The translations under genes were made by a program, and so were the position numbers. Source: Streptomyces sp. CBMA291 (GTDB taxonomy: Bacteria > Actinomycetota > Actinomycetes > Streptomycetales > Streptomycetaceae). From it: a stretch of DNA of 64,000 nucleotides. The stretch is taken from NCBI RefSeq assembly GCF_014596525.1, contig NZ_MSJP01000008.1, forward strand, positions 181,550 through 245,549, given 5' to 3'. Shown here piece by piece: positions 27,590 through 34,616 of the stretch. Every line of letters starts with the position of its first letter. Position 1 is the stretch's first letter. The notes beneath the pieces were generated by a model. It saw nothing but the letters and a program-made list of their open reading frames with translations, ran no database searches and had not been told where the DNA came from.

Positions 27590-28579
27590 TCACCAGGCGA
27601 AGGCCTCCGGGGACGGGCCGGGGCCCGGGAAGATCTCGTCCAGGGAGGCGAGAAGCTCCTCGCTCAGCTCCAGTTCCAGGGCGCGCAGCGCGCCCGCGAG
27701 CTGTTCGGGGGTGCGGGGGCCGACGATCGGACCCGTCACACCCGGCCGGGTGAGCAGCCAGGCGAGGGCCGTCTCGCCGGGCGCGAGACCGTGCTTGTCC
27801 AGCAGGTCCTCGTACGCCTGGAGCTTCGCCCGGGACTCGGGCTCGGCGAGCGTGGCCGCCGCGCGTCCCTCCGTACGGCGCTTGCCCTCGGCCTCCTTCT
27901 TCAGGACGCCGCCGAGCAGCCCGCCGTGCAGCGGCGACCAGGGGATGACCCCGAGGCCGTACTCCTGGGCCGCCGGGATGACCTCCATCTCGGCGCGCCG
28001 CTCGAAGAGGTTGTAGAGGCACTGCTCGCTGACCAGACCGACCGAGCCCCGGCGGGCGGCGGTCTCGTTGGCCTGGGCGATCTTGTAGCCGGGGAAGTTG
28101 GAGGAACCGGCGTAGAGGATCTTGCCCTGCTGGATCAGGACGTCGACCGCCTGCCAGATCTCCTCGAAGGGGGTGGACCGGTCGACGTGGTGGAACTGGT
28201 AGAGGTCGATGTAGTCCGTGCCGAGGCGCTTGAGGCTGGCCTCGACGGCACGGCGGATGTTCACCGCCGACAGCTTGTCGTGGTTGGGCCAGGCTTCGCC
28301 GTCGGCGCCCATGTTCCCGTACACCTTGGTGGCGAGGACGGTACGGTCGCGGCGCCCGTCGCCCTTCGCGAACCAGGAGCCGATGATCTCCTCGGTGCGG
28401 CCCTTGTTCTCGCCCCAGCCGTAGACGTTGGCCGTGTCGAAGAAGTTGAGCCCGGCGTCCAGCGCCGAGTCCATGATCGCGTGGCTGGTGGGTTCGTCGG
28501 TCTGAGGTCCGAAGTTCATCGTGCCGAGGACGAGGCGGCTGACCTTGAGTCCGGTGCGTCCGAGCTGCGTGTACTCCAT
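27590..28579 (-). CDS. Aldo/keto reductase
   Basis: The product has 329 residues. Family marks: MEYTQLGRTGLKVSRLVLGT, the catalytic D/Y pair in DAGLNFFDTANVYGWGENKG, the catalytic lysine in VLATKVYG, H in LYQFHHVD, and the C-terminal NADPH site GPIVGPRTPEQL. The protein reduces an aldehyde or ketone with NADPH; it resembles the tas/YajO-like AKR group. ATG 28579 is chosen over an upstream in-frame codon at 28621 because similarity begins there. Physiological substrate unknown. Confidence 0.88.
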   Translation of the reverse strand: MEYTQLGRTGLKVSRLVLGTMNFGPQTDEPTSHAIMDSALDAGLNFFDTANVYGWGENKGRTEEIIGSWFAKGDGRRDRTVLATKVYGNMGADGEAWPNHDKLSAVNIRRAVEASLKRLGTDYIDLYQFHHVDRSTPFEEIWQAVDVLIQQGKILYAGSSNFPGYKIAQANETAARRGSVGLVSEQCLYNLFERRAEMEVIPAAQEYGLGVIPWSPLHGGLLGGVLKKEAEGKRRTEGRAAATLAEPESRAKLQAYEDLLDKHGLAPGETALAWLLTRPGVTGPIVGPRTPEQLAGALRALELELSEELLASLDEIFPGPGPSPEAFAW

Positions 28580-28702
28580 GGGCGCCAAGCCAACTCCCTG
28601 GAGTGCGCTCGAAGCAAGCACCTTTCCACGGCGTGGGAGACGGGCCGGGCGACGGACCGGAAGGCGGGCCGGGCGACGGCGGCGCGAGGGGCGCTCGGGC
28701 GG

Positions 28703-28792
28703 CTACTGACCGGCGATCGACGTCACCGCGATGATCGCGAACATCAGTACGAGCACGCCGGCCATGATTCGGTTACGGGTCTTCGGATCCAC
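28703..28792 (-). CDS. 29-residue single-span membrane peptide
   Basis: An open reading frame from GTG 28792 to TAG encodes 29 residues: a charged start (DPKTRNRI) and one hydrophobic helix (MAGVLVLMFAIIAVTSIAG). Its start lies inside the last codons of thpR on the same strand in a different frame (20-bp overlap), which suggests coupled translation. The clean basic-then-hydrophobic pattern argues that it is real, though no homology search was possible. The ribosome site is poor (GAAGG adjoining the start), so ATG at the tenth codon is an alternative. Function unknown. Confidence 0.5.
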   Translation of the reverse strand: MDPKTRNRIMAGVLVLMFAIIAVTSIAGQ

Positions 28793-29537
28793 CCTTCGAG
28801 GTTACCCGGCCCCCGCCGACGCCTCCCACCCCGCCCGTCCCGTTTGTCCCGCCCGCCTTGCCCGTGCCGCCCGTACCGCCTGCCCCGCCCGTACCGCCTG
28901 CCCCGCCCGTGGCGGTCGTCCCGCCCGTACCGCCCGTCCCGCCCTCCAGCGGCCAGCCGTCCACCCGCTCGTACCGTGGCTGCTCGCCCCGCACCCCGTC
29001 CACCGGCAGCCGGGAACGGACGAGGGACAGTTCCGCCGCCTCCCACCGGCTCCCCTCGAAGCCGTCGAGCGCGTCGAGGAAGGGCCCGAGGTCCACCGGG
29101 CGCGTACGGGCGCGGGCCAGCGTCAGATGCGCCCGGTAGGGGCGGTGCTCCTCCATCGGGATGCCGGACCGGCGCGCGGCCGCGTCGGCGCGTTCGGCGA
29201 GCCGCCGCAGCTCTTCCAGGCCCCCGCCCAGGCCCTCGGCCGGTCCCCCGGTCGCCCCGCTCGCCCTCGTCCACAGGGTCCGCTGCCCGAAGTGGCCGCC
29301 GCCGTGCAGCCGCAGCGCGAGCGGCGGGGTGCGGCGCGCGGCCCTGGCGAGCCGGGCGCGCAGTTCCGGCAGCGACTCCTCGCCGACCTCGCCCATGAAC
29401 ACCAGCGTGAGGTGCCAGCCGGGTCGCGACGCCCAGCGCAGTCCGTCCGCCCCGGGCAGCCGGTGCAGCCGGTCGACGACCCGCGCCAGCTCGGCCAGTG
29501 GCTCCGGGGGCGGCAGGACGGCGGCGAAAAGCCTCAT
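28773..29537 (-). CDS. thpR: RNA 2',3'-cyclic phosphodiesterase (ThpR, 2H family)
   Basis: The product has 254 residues. Both 2H-phosphoesterase motifs are present: H42-L-T44 (GWHLTLVFMGE) and H137-L-T139 (PYRAHLTLARA), within the typical MRLFAAVLPP start. The enzyme hydrolyses 2',3'-cyclic phosphates on RNA and was formerly called 2'-5' RNA ligase. After about residue 200 the family domain ends and a 50-residue GGTGG-type tail follows, encoded by GCCCGTACCGCC-like repeats. ATG 29537; the upstream extension to 29912 is excluded because it overlaps the divergent acetyltransferase. CAGACT ends 6 nt before the start, suggesting leaderless initiation. Confidence 0.88.
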   Translation of the reverse strand: MRLFAAVLPPPEPLAELARVVDRLHRLPGADGLRWASRPGWHLTLVFMGEVGEESLPELRARLARAARRTPPLALRLHGGGHFGQRTLWTRASGATGGPAEGLGGGLEELRRLAERADAAARRSGIPMEEHRPYRAHLTLARARTRPVDLGPFLDALDGFEGSRWEAAELSLVRSRLPVDGVRGEQPRYERVDGWPLEGGTGGTGGTTATGGAGGTGGAGGTGGTGKAGGTNGTGGVGGVGGGRVTSKGGSEDP

Positions 29538-29570
29538 GGGGCGAGTCTGACAGCCGGTACCTTCGGCCGG

Positions 29571-30077
29571 ATGGAGATCACCATCAGGAAGGGCGGGGCG
29601 GACGACCTCCCCGCGATACTCGGAGTCCTCGACAGCGCCGTGGTCTGGCTGAACGACCAGGGCATCACCGCGCAGTGGGGCACGGCGCCGTTCTCCACTC
29701 GCCCCAAGGCGGTCCGGCAGGTCGAGAGCACCATGACGGAGGGCGATCCGTGGATCGCCGAGATCGACGGCGTACCGGCGGGCACGATGACGCTGACCCC
29801 GCACCCTGCCTCGTACGTCGCCCCGGCGGACGAGCCCGAGGTGTACGTCCGGCTGCTCGCGACGGACGGCCGCTTCCACGGCCGGGGCGTGGGCGCGGCC
29901 CTGCTCGCCCACGCGGCGGCGGAGACCCGACGCCAGGGCGTGTCCCTCCTGCGCGTCGACTGCTTCGCGGGCAGCGAGGGCCGCCTGATCGCGTACTACG
30001 AGAACCAGGGCTTCACCCGGACCACCCCGTTCACGGTGGAGGAGTGGCCGGGGCAGGTGCTGGAGAGGAGGGTGTGA
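29571..30077 (+). CDS. GNAT-family N-acetyltransferase
   Basis: The product has 168 residues: a complete GNAT domain with EITIRKGGADDLPAILGVLD at the start, the acetyl-CoA pyrophosphate loop in GRFHGRGVGAALLAHA, and the C-terminal AYYENQGFTR. It transfers an acetyl group from acetyl-CoA to an unknown amine. ATG 29571 is preceded by TACCTT ending 7 nt upstream with no ribosome site, so the mRNA is probably leaderless. It diverges from thpR with only 33 bp between starts. Confidence 0.85.
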   Translation: MEITIRKGGADDLPAILGVLDSAVVWLNDQGITAQWGTAPFSTRPKAVRQVESTMTEGDPWIAEIDGVPAGTMTLTPHPASYVAPADEPEVYVRLLATDGRFHGRGVGAALLAHAAAETRRQGVSLLRVDCFAGSEGRLIAYYENQGFTRTTPFTVEEWPGQVLERRV

Positions 30078-30240
30078 GACCCGTAGGGGGTGAGACCCGT
30101 GAAGGGCGTAGGGGGTGAGGGGCGGGCCCGTACGGGTGGACCCTGCCCCTACGGGTGGACCCGACCCCTACGGGTGGACCCTGCCCCTACGGGTGGACCC
30201 GACCCCCACGGGCAGGCCCCGCCCCTACAGGTGCGGGGGT
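30078..30240. repeat. CCCCTACGGGTGGACCC tandem repeat
   Basis: At least five head-to-tail copies of an 18-19 bp unit built from CCCCTACGGG plus TGGACCC(T/G), preceded by GTAGGGGGTGAG-type copies. The array fills the gap between the acetyltransferase and the convergent MFS gene and is the densest stretch of the window-wide micro-repeat. Confidence 0.8.
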
Positions 30241-30306
30241 ACCGGCGCACCGCCCGTACCCCCGTCCCCCTTCCGGAGGTCCCGCCCCGGGCCGCCCGGC
30301 CCGGGG

Positions 30307-31644
30307 CTACGCCGCCGCGGCCAGGCGTTCCCTCGCCACGAAGCGGACTTGGGGGTGGCCGCCGCGCCAGGTCCAGGCGACCTTGAGGCCGCCCACCCGG
30401 GCCAGGACCAGGCCGACGACGACCGCCGCGGCCAGCGAGATCGCGCCGCCCGTGGCGAAGCCCGCGCGGGCGCCGTAGGTGTCGGTGACCCAGCCGAGGA
30501 GGGGCGCTCCGATCGGCGTGCCCCCGGCGAAGACCATCATGTAGAGGCTGAGGACCCGGCCGCGCATGGCGGGGTCGGTGGCCATCTGGACGGCGGAGTT
30601 CGCGGTGATGTTGACCGTGAGCCCGATCATGCCGATCGGCACAAGCAACAGCGCGAACAGCCAGAACGTCGGCGAGAACGCCGCCGCGATCTCCAGGACG
30701 CCGAAGACGGCCGCCGCGGTCACCAGCATCCGCAGCCGGGTGGAGCCGCGCCGGGCCGCCATCAGGGCGCCCGCGAGCGAGCCCGCCGCCATCAGGGTGT
30801 TGAGCAGGCCGTAGGAGCCCGCGCCGACGTGGAAGACCTCGCCGGAGAAGGCCGTGAGCCAGATCGGGAAGTTGAAGCCGAAGGTGCCGATGAAGCCGAC
30901 GAGGACGATCGGCCAGATGAGGTCCGGCCGCCCGGCCACGTACCGCAGGCCCTCCCGGAGCTGTCCCTTGCCGCGCGGGGCGCGCTCCACCTTGTGGAGT
31001 TCACCGGTCCGCATGAGCAGGAGGCTGACGAGGGGCGCGAGGAAGGAGAGGCCGTTGAGGAGGAACGCCCAGCCGCTGCCGACTCCGGCGATGAGGACGC
31101 CCGCGACGGCGGGGCCGACGAGCCGGGCGGACTGGAAGTTCGCCGAGTTCAGGGAGACCGCGTTGCGCAGCTGGTCGGGGCCGACCATCTCGGAGACGAA
31201 GGACTGCCGGGCCGGGTTGTCGACGACCGTGACCATGCCCAGGAGGAAGGCGATCAGGTAGACGTGCCAGACCTGGACGCTGCCGGAGAGGGTGAGCGCG
31301 GCGAGCGCGAGTCCGCAGAGGCCGAGGGCCGCCTGGCTGAAGAGCAGCAGCTGCCGCTTCGGGTAGCGGTCGGCGATGACTCCGCCGTACAGACCGAAGA
31401 GCAGCATCGGAAGGAACTGGAGGGCCGTCGTGATGCCGACGGCGGCGGCGGAGCCCGTGATGCTCAGGACCAGCCAGTCCTGGGTGATCCGGGCCATCCA
31501 GGTGCCGGTGTTGGAGACGATCGCGCCGGTGAAGAACAGCCGGTAGTTGCGGATGCGGAGCGAGGAGAAGGTTTCCCCCCGCCCACGGGTGTCGAGGGTG
31601 GGTTTGTGGACGGGTGCGGAGTCTGCTCCGGGTCCCGTACTCAA
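30307..31644 (-). CDS. MFS transporter (EntS-like, MFS_3 family)
   Basis: The product has 445 residues. TTG 31644 follows AAGGAGG with about 9 nt spacing and is preferred over the earlier in-frame start at 31725. Twelve membrane helices begin at LRIRNYRLFFTGAIVSNTGT, with the family signature GVIADRYPKRQLLL between helices 2 and 3 and VDNPARQSFVSEMVGP after helix 4. MFS_3 members include the enterobactin exporter EntS and macrolide efflux proteins. It sits 26 bp after a MarR gene, so drug or metabolite efflux under MarR control is likely. Confidence 0.85.
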   Translation of the reverse strand: MSTGPGADSAPVHKPTLDTRGRGETFSSLRIRNYRLFFTGAIVSNTGTWMARITQDWLVLSITGSAAAVGITTALQFLPMLLFGLYGGVIADRYPKRQLLLFSQAALGLCGLALAALTLSGSVQVWHVYLIAFLLGMVTVVDNPARQSFVSEMVGPDQLRNAVSLNSANFQSARLVGPAVAGVLIAGVGSGWAFLLNGLSFLAPLVSLLLMRTGELHKVERAPRGKGQLREGLRYVAGRPDLIWPIVLVGFIGTFGFNFPIWLTAFSGEVFHVGAGSYGLLNTLMAAGSLAGALMAARRGSTRLRMLVTAAAVFGVLEIAAAFSPTFWLFALLLVPIGMIGLTVNITANSAVQMATDPAMRGRVLSLYMMVFAGGTPIGAPLLGWVTDTYGARAGFATGGAISLAAAVVVGLVLARVGGLKVAWTWRGGHPQVRFVARERLAAAA

Positions 31645-31670
31645 AGTGCGTCGCCTCCTTGGCGCATCGG

Positions 31671-32114
31671 TTAGAGGTGGGCGAGCTTCTCCAGGACCGG
31701 GGCGGCCGCGCGCAGCTTGGCCCATTCGTCCTCGTCCAGTCCCTCGGCGAGGACGGCCAGCCAGGCGTTCCGCTTGCGGCGGGATTCTTCGAGCATGGTC
31801 TCGGCCTGCTCGGTCGGGCTGACCACCTTCTGCCGGCGGTCGTCGGGGTGCGGCTCCAGCCGGACCAGTCCCTTGGCTTCGAGCAGCGCGACGATGCGGG
31901 TCATCGACGGCGGCTGGACGTGCTCCTTGCGGGCGAGTTCGCCGGGGGTGGCGGACCCGCAGAGCGCGAGGGTGCCGAGCACCGACATCTCGGTGGGGCT
32001 CAGCGACTCGTCGACGCGCTGGTGCTTCAGGCGTCGGCCCAGTCGCATCACGGCGGAGCGCAGCGCGTTCACGGCTGCGACGTCGTCGGCGGTGCCGGTG
32101 GACAGGTCAGGCAT
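31671..32114 (-). CDS. MarR-family regulator of the adjacent MFS exporter
   Basis: The product has 147 residues. The winged helix is at about residues 40-100: LSPTEMSVLGTLALCGSATP, GELARKEHVQPPSMTRIVAL, then LEAKGLVRLEPHPDDRRQKV with the DDRR wing. It is co-directional with and 26 bp upstream of the MFS gene. A GTTAG-N-CTAAC dyad lies 5 bp before its start, probably its own operator. Expected behaviour is repression of both genes until a ligand is bound. Confidence 0.86.
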   Translation of the reverse strand: MPDLSTGTADDVAAVNALRSAVMRLGRRLKHQRVDESLSPTEMSVLGTLALCGSATPGELARKEHVQPPSMTRIVALLEAKGLVRLEPHPDDRRQKVVSPTEQAETMLEESRRKRNAWLAVLAEGLDEDEWAKLRAAAPVLEKLAHL

Positions 32115-32118
32115 GTTC

Positions 32119-32129
32119 GTTAGCCTAAC
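32119..32129. promoter_or_regulatory. GTTAGCCTAAC dyad before the MarR-MFS operon
   Basis: An 11-bp dyad (5-bp arms, 1-bp centre) ends 5 bp upstream of the MarR start codon, in an AT-rich promoter region (ATTACTCTTCCTAAATACC). It matches the core of actinobacterial iron boxes (GTTAGGCTAAC) but not the flanks, so it could be a MarR site or an IdeR/DmdR-type site. Confidence 0.5.
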
Positions 32130-32311
32130 TCATTACTCTTCCTAAATACCAACCGGGACACGCCGACGTAGCGGGGATCACACCCGCCCCGCGCCCTGTC
32201 CGCCGACCGGCGGCGGAGAAGTCACGCTTCCGCATCCATGTATCACCCATACGAGTGAGTAAGGGCCGGAAAGTGACGGCTCTGGGCCCTCCTGCCCCGA
32301 CCCTGAACATC

Positions 32312-32620
32312 ATGGGATCGACAGTGCTCAGCCTGCGCATCGACAGTGAGCTGCTCGACCGGCTCAAGGGTCACGCCGCGAAAAGAGGAATGAGCGTCCA
32401 GGACTATGTCGTCCGGACGCTCATTCGGGAGGACTTCGACGAGCGGTACACGACCGCCGTCGAGGAGACGGAGAAGTTCTACGGGGAGAACGGCGAGGCC
32501 GGGGAGACCCGGCACGGCGGGGAAGCCCTGGCGGACGGGGCCGCCGGGGCGAACGGGACGTCCGGGCCCGGAGGGGCCCGGACCCCGGATCACGTCAGGC
32601 CGAGCGCCGGCATCGCGTAG
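32312..32620 (+). CDS. Ribbon-helix-helix (CopG-like) DNA-binding protein
   Basis: The product has 102 residues. Residues 1-50 form a short RHH domain: GSTVLSLRIDSELLDRLKGH, then KRGMSVQDYVVRTLIRED. The rest (EETEKFYGENGE and onwards) is acidic then Gly/Ala/Pro-rich. RHH proteins bind DNA as dimers, as antitoxins or regulators; no toxin gene is adjacent. ATG 32312 is chosen as the first residue of the conserved strand; there is no ribosome site. Its 3' end overlaps the convergent permease gene by 31 bp and contains a terminator hairpin. Confidence 0.75.
   Translation: MGSTVLSLRIDSELLDRLKGHAAKRGMSVQDYVVRTLIREDFDERYTTAVEETEKFYGENGEAGETRHGGEALADGAAGANGTSGPGGARTPDHVRPSAGIA
32560..32583. terminator. 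Terminator hairpin inside the RHH gene end
   Basis: A perfect 10-bp stem GTCCGGGCCC / GGGCCCGGAC with GGAG loop lies within the last codons of the RHH gene. It lies just beyond the permease stop (32590) in the permease direction, so it can end that transcript. Confidence 0.75.
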
Positions 32621-34041
32621 TAGAAGACGAAGACCGCCGACACCACGTACATGGCGACGGGGACCTCACGGCCTCGGCCGGCCGCGAGGCGCAGCAGGCT
32701 GAACGAGACGAAGCCGATGCCGATGCCGTTGGTGATCGAGTACGTGAACGGCATCATCACCATCGCCAGGAAGGCGGGCATCGCGATGGTGTAGTCGCTC
32801 CAGTCGATGTCCTTGATCGACCCGGCCAGGATCAGGAAGCCGACCGCGAGCAGCGCGGGCGTGGCCGCCTGCGAGGGGACCATCGTGGCCAGCGGGGTGA
32901 GGAAGAGCGCCACGGAGAAGAGCGCACCGGTCACGACCGAGGCGAGACCCGTCCTCGCGCCCTCGCCGACGCCCGCCGTGGACTCCACGAAGCAGGTGGT
33001 GGCCGAGGAGGAGGTGGCACCGCCGGAGGCGACGGCCAGACCGTCGACGAGCAGGACCTTGTTGATGCCCGGGAAGTTGCCGTCCTTGTCGGTCAGCTTG
33101 CCCTCGTCGCCGACGGCCAGGATCGTGCCCATGGCGTCGAAGAAGCAGGACAGCAGCACGGTGAAGACGAAGAGGATGCCGGTCAGGACGCCGACCTTGC
33201 CGAAGCCGCCGAAGAGGCTGACCTCGCCGACCAGACCGAAGTCCGGAGTGGCGACCGGGTTGCCCGGCCACTCCGGGGTGGTCAGACCCCAGGACGGGAT
33301 GTCCGCGACCGCGTTGATCACCATGGCCACGATCGTCATGACGACGATCGAGATGAGGATCGCGCCCGGCACCTTGCGGACGATCAGGGCGAGGGTGATC
33401 AGCGTGCCCAGGATGAAGACGAGAACCGGCCAGCCCAGGAGGTGCCCGTCGCCGCCCAGCTGAAGCGGGACGGTGGTGTGCGCGGCGTCGGGGATCCGGG
33501 AGACGAAGCCCGAGTCGACGAGGCCGATCAGCATGATGAAGAGGCCGATACCGATGGCGATGGCCTTGCGCAGGCCGACCGGCACCGCGCTCATCACGCG
33601 CTCGCGCAGACCCGTCGCGACCAGGAGCATCACGACGATGCCCGCGAGGACGACCATGCCCATGGCGTCCGGCCAGGCCATCTTGGGCGCGAGCTGGAGG
33701 GCGACGACCGTGTTGACGCCGAGACCGGCGGCGAGGGCGATCGGGACGTTGCCGATGACCCCCATGAGGAGCGTCGAGAACGCCGCCGTCAGGACGGTCG
33801 CGGTGACGAGCTGGCCGCCGTCGAGCTGGTGCCCGTACATGTCCTTGGCGCTGCCGAGGATGATCGGGTTCAGCACGATGATGTAGGCCATCGCGAAGAA
33901 GGTCGCGAAACCACCGCGGATCTCGCGGGCGACGGTCGAACCGCGCTCCGAGATCTTGAAGTAGCGGTCGAGACCGGAAGTGGGTTCCTGCGGAGCGGAA
34001 GGCTCAGGCGGCGTGGCCTTGGCGGCGGCCGAGGTGCTCAT
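32590..34041 (-). CDS. NCS2/AzgA-family purine permease
   Basis: The product has 483 residues. ATG 34041 is preceded by GAGGA. Typical AzgA features: LDRYFKISERGSTVAREIRG before helix 1, ATFFAMAYIIVLNPIILG, LAAGLGVNTVVALQL, and SCFFDAMGTILAVGDEGKLT, followed by VASGGATSSSATTCFVEST. About 12-14 membrane helices. The family imports guanine, hypoxanthine or adenine by proton symport. It diverges from the DUF2530 gene, a pairing I associate with Streptomyces genomes. Confidence 0.92.
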   Translation of the reverse strand: MSTSAAAKATPPEPSAPQEPTSGLDRYFKISERGSTVAREIRGGFATFFAMAYIIVLNPIILGSAKDMYGHQLDGGQLVTATVLTAAFSTLLMGVIGNVPIALAAGLGVNTVVALQLAPKMAWPDAMGMVVLAGIVVMLLVATGLRERVMSAVPVGLRKAIAIGIGLFIMLIGLVDSGFVSRIPDAAHTTVPLQLGGDGHLLGWPVLVFILGTLITLALIVRKVPGAILISIVVMTIVAMVINAVADIPSWGLTTPEWPGNPVATPDFGLVGEVSLFGGFGKVGVLTGILFVFTVLLSCFFDAMGTILAVGDEGKLTDKDGNFPGINKVLLVDGLAVASGGATSSSATTCFVESTAGVGEGARTGLASVVTGALFSVALFLTPLATMVPSQAATPALLAVGFLILAGSIKDIDWSDYTIAMPAFLAMVMMPFTYSITNGIGIGFVSFSLLRLAAGRGREVPVAMYVVSAVFVFYYAMPALGLT

Positions 34042-34195
34042 GGGGTTCCTCATCGGGAGAGTCCGTTTTGGCGGTTCATACGAAGGAAACCCGCCAGAGG
34101 CAAACCGTTTCAGTATGAACACCTGAACGAGCACGAGTCTATCTCCGCGCGTAGAGCATGCGGAGCCATGAATTCTCGCCACCTAGACTGAGCCC

Positions 34196-34492
34196 ATGGC
34201 GAAGTGGACACCCAAGCACGAGGCACCCGAGCCCCTTGAGGGGCCCGTCGTCGCCACCATCACCGGCGGAACGATCCTCTGGTTCGTCCTCTTCCTGGTC
34301 CAGGTCCCCTTCTACGGCTGGTTCGACGACCGGGACCTCACCTGGTGGGTCTGGACCTGCCTGGCCGGCGGCGGACTCGGCCTGATCGGCGTCTGGTACG
34401 TACGGAAGCGGGACGCGGCGATCAAGCGGCACGCGGCGGCGCAGGCGGCAGAGGCCGCGGCGGGGCGCGGGGCGGACGGGGCGGGGGCGTAG
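34196..34492 (+). CDS. DUF2530 small membrane protein
   Basis: The product has 98 residues with two membrane spans (TGGTILWFVLFLVQVPFYGW and WVWTCLAGGGLGLIGVWYV) and a basic, Ala-rich C-terminus. It matches DUF2530 in length and in the KHEAPEPLEGP and YVRKRDAAIKRH blocks. Function is not known. ATG 34196 has no ribosome site; TAGACT ends 6 nt upstream, so the transcript is probably leaderless. Divergent from the purine permease by 154 bp. Confidence 0.83.
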   Translation: MAKWTPKHEAPEPLEGPVVATITGGTILWFVLFLVQVPFYGWFDDRDLTWWVWTCLAGGGLGLIGVWYVRKRDAAIKRHAAAQAAEAAAGRGADGAGA

Positions 34493-34616
34493 TCCCTCAG
34501 GGCTTCCGGGGGCCGTCACACCTGCGGACGATTCCCCTCCGTTCCCCTCCTCCCCCGGTCTGATCTTCGTCACCCTCGGGGGGTGAACGCCCCGAACCGG
34601 TCGTACCGTCGAAAAC

